A DNA stretch of 64,000 bases from Tautonia sociabilis. Its GTDB lineage: Bacteria; Planctomycetota; Planctomycetia; Isosphaerales; Isosphaeraceae. A program made the position numbers and the translations under genes. This document shows positions 1-9,697 of the stretch, in pieces (the stretch's first letter is position 1; every line of letters begins with the position of its first letter). The stretch lies in contig NZ_RYZH01000040.1 in assembly GCF_003977685.1 (NCBI RefSeq), positions 1-64,000 of the forward strand, written 5' to 3'. The notes under the pieces are model-generated. The model saw nothing but the letters and a program-made list of their open reading frames with translations. It did no database searches and was not told where the DNA came from.

Positions 1-89
1 AAGCTGCGTCGGGCGACGACCTTGAGCTGATCGTCGAGGACGCACAGGACGATGGTCTTCTTGTGGAGGTCGATGCCGACGTGGTGCAC
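1..89 (-). CDS. IS110-family transposase, N-terminal fragment cut by the window edge
   Basis: Only the first 29 codons are present. The start is GTG at 89, with a GGAGG ribosome-binding site about 7 nt upstream. The peptide contains GIDLHKK followed by a hydrophobic strand, which is the opening of IS110-type (DEDD, RuvC-like) transposases; the Asp of GIDLH is the first catalytic acid. The rest of the protein lies left of the window, so it cannot be said whether the element is intact. The roughly 260 nt to its right hold no gene and may include the element's end; IS110 elements usually lack clear terminal inverted repeats, and none is seen. Confidence 0.75.
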   Translation of the reverse strand, partial: MHHVGIDLHKKTIVLCVLDDQLKVVARRS

Positions 90-348
90 GGGAGTCCTCC
101 GGTTCGGTGGGGCAGGAGTTCGGTTCTGCACCTCCAGTCTTCCACCGGCTCGGGGCCCCGGGCCCCGTCGGCTCGACCTCCCCTCTCATAGTTTCAATGG
201 ACACCGCGATTTCTTTGACAGGTCAACAGGTTCCGTCAATCGGCCCCAGCGCACCGAAGGCGCACCGACCGCGTCGATGCCGGCGCACCGGTCGCCGTCC
301 GAGTGTCGTCCTGGACGCGCGTCGCGTGCCGAGCCAGGCGCCCGGGGA

Positions 349-1344
349 TCAGTTCCAGGGGAGGCGAGACCGGGTCGACCAGTACTCCTCGGGAGGCTCG
401 GCCAGTTGGGCGAGGGCCTCGTCGGCGAGGGGATCCCAGGGGACGGCGAGGGCCCCCAGGTTCGATCGGAGCTGCTCCACCGTCGCCGCCCCGCTCAGGA
501 CCACGTCCGCCCAGGGGAGGGCCAGGGCGGCGGCGAGCGCGAGGGCGTCGAGGGTCGTGCCCAGCCGATCGGCGGTCTGCTCCAGCACGGCTCGGGGGGG
601 GGCGAAGGTCGGGTCGTCGTTTCGGCTAGTCAGCCGGCCGTTGGCCAGGGCTTCCTTCACGATCACCCCCAGGCCCATCGACCGGGCCTCGGCCAGCCTC
701 GGGCCGATGGAGGATTCCAGGAGGTTCCAGGTGGCCTGGACCACGTCGAACAGCCGGGCGCCGTCGACCTCCGTGTCGAGTGCCCGCGACAGCGTCTCCC
801 CCTGCCGGGGGCCGGACAGGGACAGGCCGATCCGCATCCCGTCTCCTTTCAAGCGGGCCAGCTCGGCCAGCACCGCCGGGTCATCGAGAACGCCGCTCTC
901 CAGGGTGGCGGAGTGGATCTGGTACAGGTCGAGGTGTCCGCCCAGGATGGCCCGGCTCTCGGCTCACTGGCGGCGGAGGTTCTCGACCGAGTGGTCCTTC
1001 ACCTCGTGCCGGTCGGCGTCGACCCGCCAGCCCGCCGTGTAGACGTATCCCCACTTCGAGCCGATCGTCACGTCCTCCGGCCCGATCCCCCGGCGAGCCA
1101 GCCAGGCCGAGAGGAACGCCTCGGCCCTCCCGTAGGACCGGGCGGCGTCGACGTAGCGGACGCCGGCCTCGAAGGCGTCGTCGAGCACGGCGAAGGCGAG
1201 GGCCTCCATCGCCGACTCGTCCCGACCGGCCTCCAGGTCGTCGGCGTGACCGAGGTTGATGGAGCCCGGCCGGCCGAGCGCCGCCAGCCCCAGCCCGATC
1301 CGGGAGACGACCAGGCCCGAGTTCCCCAGGGTGACCGTGTCCAT
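349..1344 (-). pseudogene. Aldo/keto reductase interrupted by an in-frame TGA
   Basis: The gene starts at ATG 1344 and resembles aldo/keto reductases that use NAD(P)H to reduce aldehydes or ketones. The first 126 codons carry the usual N-terminal strand (TLGNSGLVVSRIGLGLA), the Asp and Tyr of YVDAARSYG, and the Lys of IGSKWGY. Translation then meets TGA at 964-966. The same frame continues without another stop to 349 and encodes the rest of the barrel, including LDLYQIHS with the expected His. Joined, it is about 330 codons, a normal length. One transition (CGA to TGA) would explain the stop. It could be a true pseudogene or a sequencing error; selenocysteine is unlikely because the position is not catalytic. 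Confidence 0.8.
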
Positions 1345-1478
1345 CTCCCCCTCGCTCGTGACTCCGATCCGGGAGGGCCGCCCCCCTCACCCTCGCCGGC
1401 ACACTCTATCCGAAGGGGCCTCGCCCTGGTATGCCGTTGCTCGATCCGAGGTCGCCAAACCCCGAGGAGATGCCCGAG

Positions 1479-2366
1479 ATGAAGTCCATCCCGATCGGAT
1501 CGCTGGTCTACGAGTTCACCCGGCATCTGGAGCCCCGCGCCCGGATCGAGCCGGGGGAGACGCTGGCCGTCTCCAGCGAGGACGCCCTCTCCGGCCAGAT
1601 CCGCACCGATGCCGACCGCCGGGACAAGGTGGCCATGCCCTTCGGCAACCCCCTGAACGGGCCGATCTGGGTCGAGGGGGCCGAGCCGGGAGACGCGCTG
1701 GCCGTCACCATCCACGAGATCCGCCCCGCGATCGGCCAGTGCGCCACCCGCACCGCCGACCCGAAGCAGCTCTGCGAGTGGCTCGGCACCGACTGCCCCC
1801 ACGGCACCCACGTCTGCAAGATCGAGAATGGGTTGATCCACTGGGGAGACGGCATCACCATCCCCTACGCGCCCATGCTCGGCTGCATCGGCACCGCCCC
1901 CGACTGGGGAGTCCCCTCCACCGCCCCGGCCGGCCCTCACGGGGGGAACATGGACCTCATCGAGGTCTGTCCCGGCAACACGGTGGTCCTCCCGGTGTTC
2001 GTCCCCGGCGGCTATCTCTACCTGGGAGACGCCCACGCGGCCATGGGGCACGGCGAGCTGTCGGCCACGGGCCTGGAGATGCCGGCCGAGTCGATCATCA
2101 CCGTGAACCTGCGCAAGGGGCTCCGCATCCCTGGCCCCCGGATCGAGGCGCCCGATGAGATCATGGCCGTCGCCACCGGCTGTCCGATGGAGCGCTCCAC
2201 CGCCGAGGCGTTCGCCCGACTGATCCTCTGGATGGAATCGGACTTCGGCTGGGACCGCTGGCGGGCCTACGACATCCTCACGCACGTCGCCCGCATCTCG
2301 GTCGGCTACTACGGCATCGGCACCGTGGCCGCCAAGATCGAGCGGCGTTACCTCGGCGGGGGCTGA
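1479..2366 (+). CDS. Acetamidase/formamidase family protein
   Basis: This 295-residue protein matches the FmdA/AmdA family, which hydrolyses formamide or short amides to ammonia and the acid. Visible family features are the N-terminal beta strands with GPIWVEGAEPGDAL, the glycine/histidine-rich PAGPHGGNMDL segment and the GYLYLGDAHAAMGHGE block, which in the family contributes metal and active-site residues. The ATG at 1479 is chosen because GAGGAG lies 9 nt upstream; the in-frame ATG at 1470 abuts that site and the one at 1431 has none. Its 3' end overlaps the convergent serine hydrolase by 19 nt. The true substrate is unknown. No amide transporter or urease genes are nearby. Confidence 0.85.
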   Translation: MKSIPIGSLVYEFTRHLEPRARIEPGETLAVSSEDALSGQIRTDADRRDKVAMPFGNPLNGPIWVEGAEPGDALAVTIHEIRPAIGQCATRTADPKQLCEWLGTDCPHGTHVCKIENGLIHWGDGITIPYAPMLGCIGTAPDWGVPSTAPAGPHGGNMDLIEVCPGNTVVLPVFVPGGYLYLGDAHAAMGHGELSATGLEMPAESIITVNLRKGLRIPGPRIEAPDEIMAVATGCPMERSTAEAFARLILWMESDFGWDRWRAYDILTHVARISVGYYGIGTVAAKIERRYLGGG

Positions 2367-3898
2367 TCGGAGCCGTCCGGCTCGTCGTCTCCCGAGGCAT
2401 CCTCCTGCCGAGACAGATCGACCCAGTAGGGCAGGGCGAAGTAGCCCAACGCGAACGCTCGGGCCACCCCGGTGAGACGATCGCCGCGGCGGTCCAGGTG
2501 GAACTCGATTGTCGTCGGCCCGTGGTAGTAGGGCTGCGTCCGGAAGGTCCCGACCACATGGCCGACCAGCCGATCCCCCTCGACCGAGAGGCTGACCAGG
2601 CGCCTGGGCGGCTCGGAGCCGAAGGCGACCCGGGCGGAGTCGGGGGCCTCGACCTCCAGCCTCACCGGCAGGTCCCCCCGGTCGGGATCGGCCAGGAGGC
2701 CGGCCCAGGAGCCGATCCAGTCGTCGGGGGCTCCCTCGGTCGGATCCGGGGCCTCCTGCCCGGTCGGATCGGGGGGGGGCGGCGGCTCTCCCGGCCCGAG
2801 GTCGAGCGCATCGGTGATCCGGTCGGCGATCGCTCCGGTGACGTCGAAGCCGTCGCCGTTGCGGAGGACGATGACCGCGGCCTGATCATCGGGGTACAGT
2901 TTCACATACGTCGAGACGCCCGGCATGCCTCCGCTATGCGAGAGGACTCGGCGCCCGATGTCGGTCCCGACCGCCCAGCCGATCCCGGTGCCGGAATCCG
3001 GGGAGCGGCGGCCGGTCAGCTCCCGCATCTTCCGGGCCGCCTCCTCGCTCAGCAGCCGGACGCCGTCCAGCGCTCCGCCGTTCAGGTGGAGCAGGGCGAA
3101 GCGGGAGAGGTCGTTGGCGCTGCTCCAGATGGTCGAGGCGCCGGGGTGGTCGAAGTCGTAATGCCCGACCGGTACGAACCGGCCCCCCACGTCCCGGGTG
3201 TAGGGGACGGCGGCGTCGGCCTCCAATCCCGGCCGGACTCGGTTGGAGGTGCGGGTCATGCCGATCGGGTCGAAGACCTCCCGTTCCATGAACTCCGGCC
3301 AGGGCGTCCCGGAGACGACCTCGGTGATGTAGCCGAGGATCCCGAAGCCGAGGTTCGAGTACTCCCAGGCCGACCCCGGCGGCTTCGAGGCGAAGCCGTA
3401 CCGTCGGATCGTCTCGTCCATGGGCGGGGGCCGGTGGCCGTCGTAGAAGAACTGGTAGTGCAGGGGGAGGCCGGAGGTGTGGTTCGCCAGGCGGCGGACG
3501 GTCATCGCGTCGGCCGAGCCGAGCGGAGCCCGGAGCGTCTCGCCGGGGAGGTAGCGGTTGGCCGGGGCGTCGAGGTCGACCAGGCCGCGATCGACCAGGA
3601 CCATCAGGCCGGTCGCCGTGATCGGCTTGGAGACGGACGCCAGCCAGTAGATCGAGTCGGCGGAGGCGGCCGTCCCGGCCTCCAGGTTGGCGACGCCGAA
3701 CCCCTCGGCCCAGACGACCTCGCCGTCTCGGACGACCGCGACCGCAACCGACGGCGAGCGGCCCTCAGCCACCTGGGCCTCGATGAACGCCCGGGGCTCG
3801 GCGAACTCCGGGGGGGCCGGGATGTCGACGCCCCGGACCGGGGCCGTCGCGAGGAGGGCCGATCCGAGCACCAAGAGCCGGACTCGGGAAAATGGCAT
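2348..3898 (-). CDS. Secreted serine hydrolase, class C beta-lactamase family
   Basis: The 516-residue product begins with a Sec signal peptide (hydrophobic stretch at about residues 7-22). The three motifs of the beta-lactamase/penicillin-binding fold are all present: SVSK at 88-91 with the nucleophile Ser88, YSN at 180-182 and HSG at 320-322. The catalytic domain ends near residue 365. After a proline-rich linker, the last 130 residues look like the beta-barrel domain often found at the C-terminus of these esterase/peptidase-like enzymes. It is more likely a peptidase or esterase than an antibiotic resistance enzyme. It stands alone, 75 nt downstream of the DUF1501 gene on the same strand. 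Confidence 0.88.
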   Translation of the reverse strand: MPFSRVRLLVLGSALLATAPVRGVDIPAPPEFAEPRAFIEAQVAEGRSPSVAVAVVRDGEVVWAEGFGVANLEAGTAASADSIYWLASVSKPITATGLMVLVDRGLVDLDAPANRYLPGETLRAPLGSADAMTVRRLANHTSGLPLHYQFFYDGHRPPPMDETIRRYGFASKPPGSAWEYSNLGFGILGYITEVVSGTPWPEFMEREVFDPIGMTRTSNRVRPGLEADAAVPYTRDVGGRFVPVGHYDFDHPGASTIWSSANDLSRFALLHLNGGALDGVRLLSEEAARKMRELTGRRSPDSGTGIGWAVGTDIGRRVLSHSGGMPGVSTYVKLYPDDQAAVIVLRNGDGFDVTGAIADRITDALDLGPGEPPPPPDPTGQEAPDPTEGAPDDWIGSWAGLLADPDRGDLPVRLEVEAPDSARVAFGSEPPRRLVSLSVEGDRLVGHVVGTFRTQPYYHGPTTIEFHLDRRGDRLTGVARAFALGYFALPYWVDLSRQEDASGDDEPDGSDQPPPR

Positions 3899-3973
3899 CG
3901 TTCGATCGATCCTCGAAGGACGCTTCCGGCCGCCGGAGGCTCCGGGACCCGGCGGCCGGGGAAGGACAGGGGA

Positions 3974-5437
3974 TCAGGCCGGCGGCGGGGCCTGGAGGAT
4001 CTCTCGGATGATCCGGGCCGGGCGGCCGTCGGTCAGATGATACTCGCGTCCGTTGGCGTGGTAGGCAAGACGCTCGTGGTCGAGGCCGAGCAGGTGGAGG
4101 ACCGTGGCCTGGAAGTCGTTCGGGGTGACGACGTCCTCAACGGCCCGGTGGCCGACCTCGTCGGTCGCGCCGAACGTCGTGCCGCCCTTGATGCCGCCGC
4201 CGGCCATCCAGATGGAGAAGCCCTGGCCGTTGTGGTCTCGGCCGGCGTTGTCGTCGAGCGCCCCCTCGGTGACGGGGAGGCGACCGATCTCACCTCCCCA
4301 GTGGACGATCGTGGTGTCGAGCAGCCCGCGTTGCTTGAGGTCCTTGACCAGGGCCGCGGCGGGTCGGTCGGTGCGCCGGCAGATGGCGGGCAGGGTCGAC
4401 TTGATGGAGCTATGATTATCCCAGGGCTGGCCGCCGAGGAACAACTGGACGAAGCGGACGCCGCGCTCGACCAGGCGTCGGGCGATCAGGCAGCGGGTGC
4501 CGTATTCCCTCGTCTCGTCGTGGTCGAGCCCGTACAGGCGCCGGATGGACTCGGGCTCTTCCGAGACGTCGAGGGCCTCCTTGGCGGCGGTCTGCATCGA
4601 GGCGGCCAGCTCGTAGCTCCTGATGCGCGTCTCCAAGTCGGCCTCGCCGGGGTGGCGTTCGAGGTGGCGGCGGTTGAGGCGGTCGAGGAAGTCGAGGTTG
4701 CGGTCCTGGACCGCTCCCCGGGCGGAGGGGGGCGGGTCGAGGTTGAGGATGCGGGGCTCCTTGGGCCGGAGGACGGTCCCCTGGTAGAGCGGCGGCATGA
4801 AGCCGCTGGACCAGTTGTGCGTGCCATCGACCGGGTGGCCTTCCGGGTCGGAGAGGACCATGTAGGCCGGCAGCTCGCGCGACTCGCTGCCCAGGGCATA
4901 GACGATCCAGCTCCCCATCGTCGGCCGCCCGGTAACGCCAGCGATGCCGCCGTGGAAGTATCGGATCGAGACCTCGTGCCCGTTGTGCCCGGTGTGCATC
5001 GACCGGATGACGCACACGTCGTCAACGATGCCGCCAAGCTCCGGGAGCAGTTCGGAAACCTCGGTGCCGCACTCCCCCCGCTTCGAGAATCGCCAAGGGG
5101 AGCCCAGCAGCGCCTTGGTCGCCCGATTGACGAAGCTGTAGACGACCTCGCCGCCGTAGTCCTTCCCGTGCAAGCGGGAGAGTTCGGGCTTGGGGTCAAG
5201 CAGGTCGACGTGCGAGGGCCCGCCGTGCATGAACAGCGAGATCATCGCCTCGGCCTTCGGGGCGAACATCGGGGGCCGGGGATCGAGATTCAGCGGCAGG
5301 TTCTCGCCCGGTTTCCGCGGGGTCTCGGCCAGCGCGCCGTCCCGCTCCAGGAGCGAGGCCAGGGCCAGCGCACCGACGCCGAACCCGGTGTTCGCCAGCA
5401 GAGAGCGGCGCGTCCATCGCGGGAATTCAGTCGACAT
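3974..5437 (-). CDS. DUF1501 (sulfatase-fold) exported protein
   Basis: This 487-residue protein has a twin-arginine type signal (arginines at 10-11 followed by a hydrophobic stretch) and then the planctomycete DUF1501 domain with an alkaline-phosphatase/sulfatase-like fold: MHGGPSHVDLLDPKP near the start, HTGHNGHEVS in the middle and DHNGQGFSIWMAGGG near the end. The biochemical role of the family is not established. Its ATG lies inside the last codons of the DUF1553 gene upstream (11-nt overlap), so the two are almost certainly co-translated. This DUF1553-DUF1501 pairing is typical of planctomycetes and is thought to act outside the cytoplasm. Confidence 0.9.
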   Translation of the reverse strand: MSTEFPRWTRRSLLANTGFGVGALALASLLERDGALAETPRKPGENLPLNLDPRPPMFAPKAEAMISLFMHGGPSHVDLLDPKPELSRLHGKDYGGEVVYSFVNRATKALLGSPWRFSKRGECGTEVSELLPELGGIVDDVCVIRSMHTGHNGHEVSIRYFHGGIAGVTGRPTMGSWIVYALGSESRELPAYMVLSDPEGHPVDGTHNWSSGFMPPLYQGTVLRPKEPRILNLDPPPSARGAVQDRNLDFLDRLNRRHLERHPGEADLETRIRSYELAASMQTAAKEALDVSEEPESIRRLYGLDHDETREYGTRCLIARRLVERGVRFVQLFLGGQPWDNHSSIKSTLPAICRRTDRPAAALVKDLKQRGLLDTTIVHWGGEIGRLPVTEGALDDNAGRDHNGQGFSIWMAGGGIKGGTTFGATDEVGHRAVEDVVTPNDFQATVLHLLGLDHERLAYHANGREYHLTDGRPARIIREILQAPPPA

Positions 5438-8057
5438 ACAGGAACTCGTTGGAGCTGAGGAGTTGATGACACAGGTGCGTCAGGGCCGACCGCTCCCGGC
5501 CTCCCTCGGACTCGGACTCGGACTCGGCCGGGTCGACCGCCTCGATCTGGTCGGCCACGAAGGCGAGCGCCAGGTCGAGTTCGTCCGGATCGATCGGCCG
5601 CTGGTAGGCCAGGGTCCACGCCCGGGCGATCATCTGCGGGATCGTCGCGCCCGAAGGCCCCCGGAAGGCCCCGTCCGCGTTCCATTCGTCCGACCCGATT
5701 CGGTCGGTCGCGAAGTCCGCTGGCGTCTCGGAGAGGAGCCGGTCGGCCATCGCCTGCGCCTCTCCGACGAGGAAGTCGCTGTTCATGAGCGTCAGCGCCT
5801 GAGGGGCGGAGGTGCTGGGCGACCTTCGGTCGCAGTTGACCTCCATCACGGGGGCGTCGAACGCGGTCAGGAACGAGACGGGGCGGCTGCGGCGGACCTG
5901 GAGGTAGATGCTGCGGCGGGGGGAGTTCCCCTCCGGGACCGCCTGGCCGACGGCGTCCTCCGACACCGGCACCGGAGGGCCGAACGGTGTGAGGTCGAGC
6001 CGGCCGCTGACGGCGAGGATGCGGTCGCGCAGCGCCTCGGCGTCGAGCCGGAGGACGGGGAAGCGGCCATAGAGAGCGTTGTCCGAGTCGATCGCGTCGT
6101 GCGACGGATTTCGGCGGGAGGACTGGCGATAAACGGTCGACGTCATGATCAAGCGATGCATCCGCTTGAGGCTCCAGCCCTGGCGGACCAGCTCGGAGGC
6201 CAGCCAGTCGAGCAGCTCCGGGTGGGTCGGCCGCCGGCCGAGCACGCCGAAGTCGCCGGGGGTGTCGACCAGGCCCCGGCCGAAGTGGTGGAGCCAGATG
6301 CGATTGGCCAGCACCCGGCCAACGAGCGGGTGAGTCCCGCTGGTCAGATCGCGGGCATAGGCGAGGCGGCGCCCGGAGGTGGGGAGGTCGGGATCGTCGG
6401 CCGGCAGCTCCAGGCGCTCCCCCTGAGGGGCGGCGATGGTCAGGCCGCCGGGGCCAACCGGATCGGTCGGCTGGCGGTGGTCGCCGCGGTGAAACAGGCG
6501 AGTCTCGGGCAGGATGCCGGGGACCTCGTCGAGCACGCTCACGAAGTCCTCGACCGGCTTCTCGGCGCGCTTCGCGGCCACGGCGTCGCGATCGGCCTTC
6601 AGCTCGTCGGCGGCCTTCTGGTTGTAGAGGTAGAGGGTGCCGGCGTTGACGTTGACCTTCGGGTGCGCGGCGAGCAGGGCCTTCTGCTCCTCGGTCCGAT
6701 CGCCGGGGGGGGTGGAGTTGGCGGTCCGGAGAGCGTCGCGCAACTCCTCGGGATAGCTCTCCAGGACCTTCTCCAGCTCTTCGGCGATGAAAGCCTGGGT
6801 CTTCTCAGCGACCGCCTTCTGAAGCTGCTGGGCCTCGGCCTCGATCGCCTCGGCCCGGGCACGCTGCTCGTCGGTCATCAGCGAGACGAGCCGCTGGCCA
6901 GGGCGACGCCAGTGCTGGGGGTCGAGCGCGGGCTCGAAGACGGCTCGAAGGCGGTAGTAGTCGGCCTGGGGGATGGGGTCGTAGCGGTGGTCGTGACACT
7001 GGGCGCAGCCGACCGACAGGCCCAGCAGCGCCGATCCGACGACTTTCAGCGCGTCGGCCACCACCTGGTTCGAGGCCAGGGCCTCGTCGGGCGCCCCGGT
7101 CGAGGTCGTGTCGGGGACATTGCGGAGGAAGCCGGTCGCGGCCAGCGTGTCGACCTGCTCGGGGGAGAGGTCCTTCCAGGGCCGGGGAACCAGCTCGTCT
7201 CCGGCGAGCTGCTCGACGATGAAGCGGTCGAGCGGCACGTCGGCGTTCAGAGCCCGGATCACATAATCGCGATACTTGTACGCATACGGGCGCGGGGTGT
7301 CCTCCGATCCATTCCCGTCGGAGTCGGCGTAACCGGCGACATCGAGCCAGTGCCGGGCCCAGCGCTCCCCGTAGCCCGGGGAGTCGAGCAGGCGATCGAC
7401 CATCCGTTCGTAAGCGTCCGGCGAATCGTCGGAGAGGTAGGCGTCGATCTGCTCCTGCGAAGGGGGGAGGCCGGTCAGGTCGGCGCTGGCGCGGCGGAGG
7501 AGGGTCAGCCGGTCGGCCTCGGGAGCGAAGTCGAGCCCGTGCTCCTGGAGCCGGGCCAGGACGAACGCATCGATCGGCGTTCGGACCCGATCCGAGGGGA
7601 CAACCGAGGGCGGCTCGGGGCGTCGGATCGGCTGGAAGGCCCAGTAGGAGCGATCCTCCTCGGTGATCCCAATGCCGGGAGGCAGCGACTCGGGCTCGTC
7701 GCGCAGGGTGGGCGCCCCGGCGGCGATCCAGCGCTCGATGATGGCGACCTGGTCGGCCGGCACCTTCTTCTCGCCAGGAGGCATCTCGCCGTCCTGGAGC
7801 CGGAACAGCAGGAGGCTGTCGGCCGGATCCCCCGGGACGATCGACGGCCCGCTCACGCCTCCCCGCTCGGTGAAGCGGCGGAGGCGGAGGTCGAGGCCTC
7901 CCTTCAGCTCCTCCTCACCGCCGTGGCAGTCGAGGCAGTACGCCTTGAAGATCGGCCTCACGTCCCGCTCGAACGTCGGGGGGTCACTCGCCCCCGTCTC
8001 CCCTCCCGACACGGCGAGGAGCAATGCGACCGCCGACCGGAGCCCCACACTGATCAT
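5427..8057 (-). CDS. Planctomycete cytochrome c (PSD1) / DUF1549-DUF1553 protein
   Basis: The start is placed at ATG 8057, which has GGAGGGGAAGG just upstream and opens directly into a Sec signal peptide; the frame is open further upstream but without a plausible start. The mature 876-residue protein begins with a haem-binding domain (CLDCH at 41-45, distal Met in DGEMPPGEKK), then DUF1549 (DRLLDSPGYGERWARHWLD), a second cysteine motif CAQCHDH, a charged coiled-coil insert, and a C-terminal DUF1553 (VLANRIWLHHFGRGLV). The tail carries a short Glu-Ser repeat from a GGACTC triplication. Such proteins are abundant in planctomycetes and presumed to be periplasmic, but no function is proven. It overlaps the DUF1501 gene. 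Confidence 0.92.
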   Translation of the reverse strand: MISVGLRSAVALLLAVSGGETGASDPPTFERDVRPIFKAYCLDCHGGEEELKGGLDLRLRRFTERGGVSGPSIVPGDPADSLLLFRLQDGEMPPGEKKVPADQVAIIERWIAAGAPTLRDEPESLPPGIGITEEDRSYWAFQPIRRPEPPSVVPSDRVRTPIDAFVLARLQEHGLDFAPEADRLTLLRRASADLTGLPPSQEQIDAYLSDDSPDAYERMVDRLLDSPGYGERWARHWLDVAGYADSDGNGSEDTPRPYAYKYRDYVIRALNADVPLDRFIVEQLAGDELVPRPWKDLSPEQVDTLAATGFLRNVPDTTSTGAPDEALASNQVVADALKVVGSALLGLSVGCAQCHDHRYDPIPQADYYRLRAVFEPALDPQHWRRPGQRLVSLMTDEQRARAEAIEAEAQQLQKAVAEKTQAFIAEELEKVLESYPEELRDALRTANSTPPGDRTEEQKALLAAHPKVNVNAGTLYLYNQKAADELKADRDAVAAKRAEKPVEDFVSVLDEVPGILPETRLFHRGDHRQPTDPVGPGGLTIAAPQGERLELPADDPDLPTSGRRLAYARDLTSGTHPLVGRVLANRIWLHHFGRGLVDTPGDFGVLGRRPTHPELLDWLASELVRQGWSLKRMHRLIMTSTVYRQSSRRNPSHDAIDSDNALYGRFPVLRLDAEALRDRILAVSGRLDLTPFGPPVPVSEDAVGQAVPEGNSPRRSIYLQVRRSRPVSFLTAFDAPVMEVNCDRRSPSTSAPQALTLMNSDFLVGEAQAMADRLLSETPADFATDRIGSDEWNADGAFRGPSGATIPQMIARAWTLAYQRPIDPDELDLALAFVADQIEAVDPAESESESEGGRERSALTHLCHQLLSSNEFLYVD

Positions 8058-8172
8058 CCTTCCCCTCCGGGTTTCGGCCCCTGGCGGCCGATCGGGAGGC
8101 CGAGGGCCCTTCGGCCTCCCGGTCGCCCCAGCCCGGGCGCCCCTGGCGGCGCCCCTGTTGAATTCTTGCACA

Positions 8173-8188
8173 ACAACCGGGCGGTTGT
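8173..8188. promoter_or_regulatory. Perfect 7-bp inverted repeat upstream of the DUF1553 gene
   Basis: ACAACCG and CGGTTGT are separated by GG, about 116 nt upstream of the DUF1553 start. It could be an operator for a dimeric regulator or a small RNA hairpin. No regulator gene is adjacent, so the role is only a guess. Confidence 0.2.
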
Positions 8189-8306
8189 CAGCCCCGTTCC
8201 GGCGTTCCGGTTGGATCGGGGGTCGGGAAGCGGGGCCCGCCCGGGTCGTCGAGGGAAGGGGGGCGATCCAGGCCCGGTCCTCGGGGACCGGGGGATCGGG
8301 GAGCGG

Positions 8307-9416
8307 TCAGGGGCCAAACCGCCAGCCGTCGGCGTCGACGGTGACGACCGTGTGGCCCTGGCAGCGGTCGTACAGTTCGTGCATCTCGGGGATCGAATCG
8401 AAGAACCCGACAATGTGGGCGGCGCTGAAGACGTCGCCGGCCCGGGTGGGTCGGCCGTGGATCTCCTCGATCATCACGATGATCCCGCCGGGGCGCTGGC
8501 TGCACCAGGCCTCGTAGACGACCTCTGGGTCGAGGGTCAGGCCGGCCAGCCAGGGGCCATCGGCGCCGGTTTCCGGGTCTCGGAGGCGGTAGGCTCGAAT
8601 GAACGACGAGGGGGTGCGGTGGGTATCCCGGCGGTAGCCGAACTTCAGGTCGGGGGGGAAGGGGGAGAAGAACTCGGAGGAGGGGATGCGGACCCCGTCC
8701 GGGCCGCCGAGGTAGCTGAGGTAGATCTCGCTGAAGGTGTCGCCGCGGTCGTGCCGGATGCAGCCGGGGGTGTCGTTGCGGAGGAACAGCTCGGGGGAGT
8801 CGTTCGCGCTTTCAACCCGGTCCATCAGCACGAAGTACCGCGCCCCTTTCGGGAAGACGACCAGTTGGGTCCAACGCGAGCCGGGGGTTCGGCCGGGGGC
8901 GGCGTACTCGAAGCGGTAGGAGGTGCGGACGGCAACGAAGTCTTTCCCGCGGATGACCTCGGGCTGGACGGGCTTCATGCGGTGGCAGAGTTGAGGACCC
9001 TCGACCATCCGCTTGCGGTGGCTGCTGCCGTGGGCCATCAGGGCGTATTCGCGGCGGGCTGGATCCGTCTCGTTCTCGAACCAGGTGTAGCGGCCGACGC
9101 CGTGGCCGTCGGGGGCGAAGACCTGCTCCTGCCAGGCCTCATCGCTGCCGGGCTCCATCAGCCAGTCGATGACCATCAGGCCGTCGCCCGCTTCTCGGAA
9201 GCCGGTGGTCTTGTCGAGAAAGGAGCCCTTCTCGATGCCGGTCATCCAGTGCTTCGGGTCGCGCTTGGGGATGGTGGCGGCGAGGAGGTCGGTTTCGATG
9301 GTGATGGCCCGGTCGTCCTCGGTGACGGTGACCCAATCGTCGCCGACGTCCTGGGCCAGGACGATCGGCGAGCAGAGCAACAGGAAACCGGCGGCGGGCA
9401 GGACGGTCGAAGACAT
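8307..9416 (-). CDS. Secreted protein of unknown function
   Basis: The 369-residue product starts at ATG 9416 with GAGG 8 nt upstream. A Sec signal peptide covers about residues 1-21, ending at VLAQ. The mature part is rich in aromatic and charged residues and appears to be mostly beta-structure (for example RYFVLMDRVES and GGIIVMIEEIHGRP), with three cysteines. I recognise no named domain. The overall look (periplasmic, beta-rich, several WxxL-type strands) recalls exported carbohydrate-handling proteins, but this is impression only. It is transcribed alone between the DUF1553 gene (249-nt gap) and the divergent CDF gene (281-nt gap). Confidence 0.75.
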   Translation of the reverse strand: MSSTVLPAAGFLLLCSPIVLAQDVGDDWVTVTEDDRAITIETDLLAATIPKRDPKHWMTGIEKGSFLDKTTGFREAGDGLMVIDWLMEPGSDEAWQEQVFAPDGHGVGRYTWFENETDPARREYALMAHGSSHRKRMVEGPQLCHRMKPVQPEVIRGKDFVAVRTSYRFEYAAPGRTPGSRWTQLVVFPKGARYFVLMDRVESANDSPELFLRNDTPGCIRHDRGDTFSEIYLSYLGGPDGVRIPSSEFFSPFPPDLKFGYRRDTHRTPSSFIRAYRLRDPETGADGPWLAGLTLDPEVVYEAWCSQRPGGIIVMIEEIHGRPTRAGDVFSAAHIVGFFDSIPEMHELYDRCQGHTVVTVDADGWRFGP

Positions 9417-9697
9417 AGAAGGACCTCGATCGGTCGGGAGGCCAGCCCGGTCGGCCTCGATCGGCCGGCCCCCGGGCTTCGAGGGGCCATGCTATCCGAC
9501 CGAGGATCGAATCAAAACGCTCACCCGGGGGGCTCCGCCTCGCCGGCCCTTCCCCAATTGGCTTGGCGGAGGGAAGGTCGTCTGGGGATTCCTCACCCGG
9601 GAGGAGCCCCTTGGATCCGCGAGGGCTCGTGTGGTTCGATGCCAGGGAGCCGGCACCGCCGGCAGTCAGGCCGAGCGACCCGGGGGAGGACCGACTA

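Noticed and set aside
964-966. TGA in the aldo/keto reductase read as selenocysteine
   Set aside because: The position is not catalytic in the family, and no selenocysteine genes or insertion element were seen in the window.
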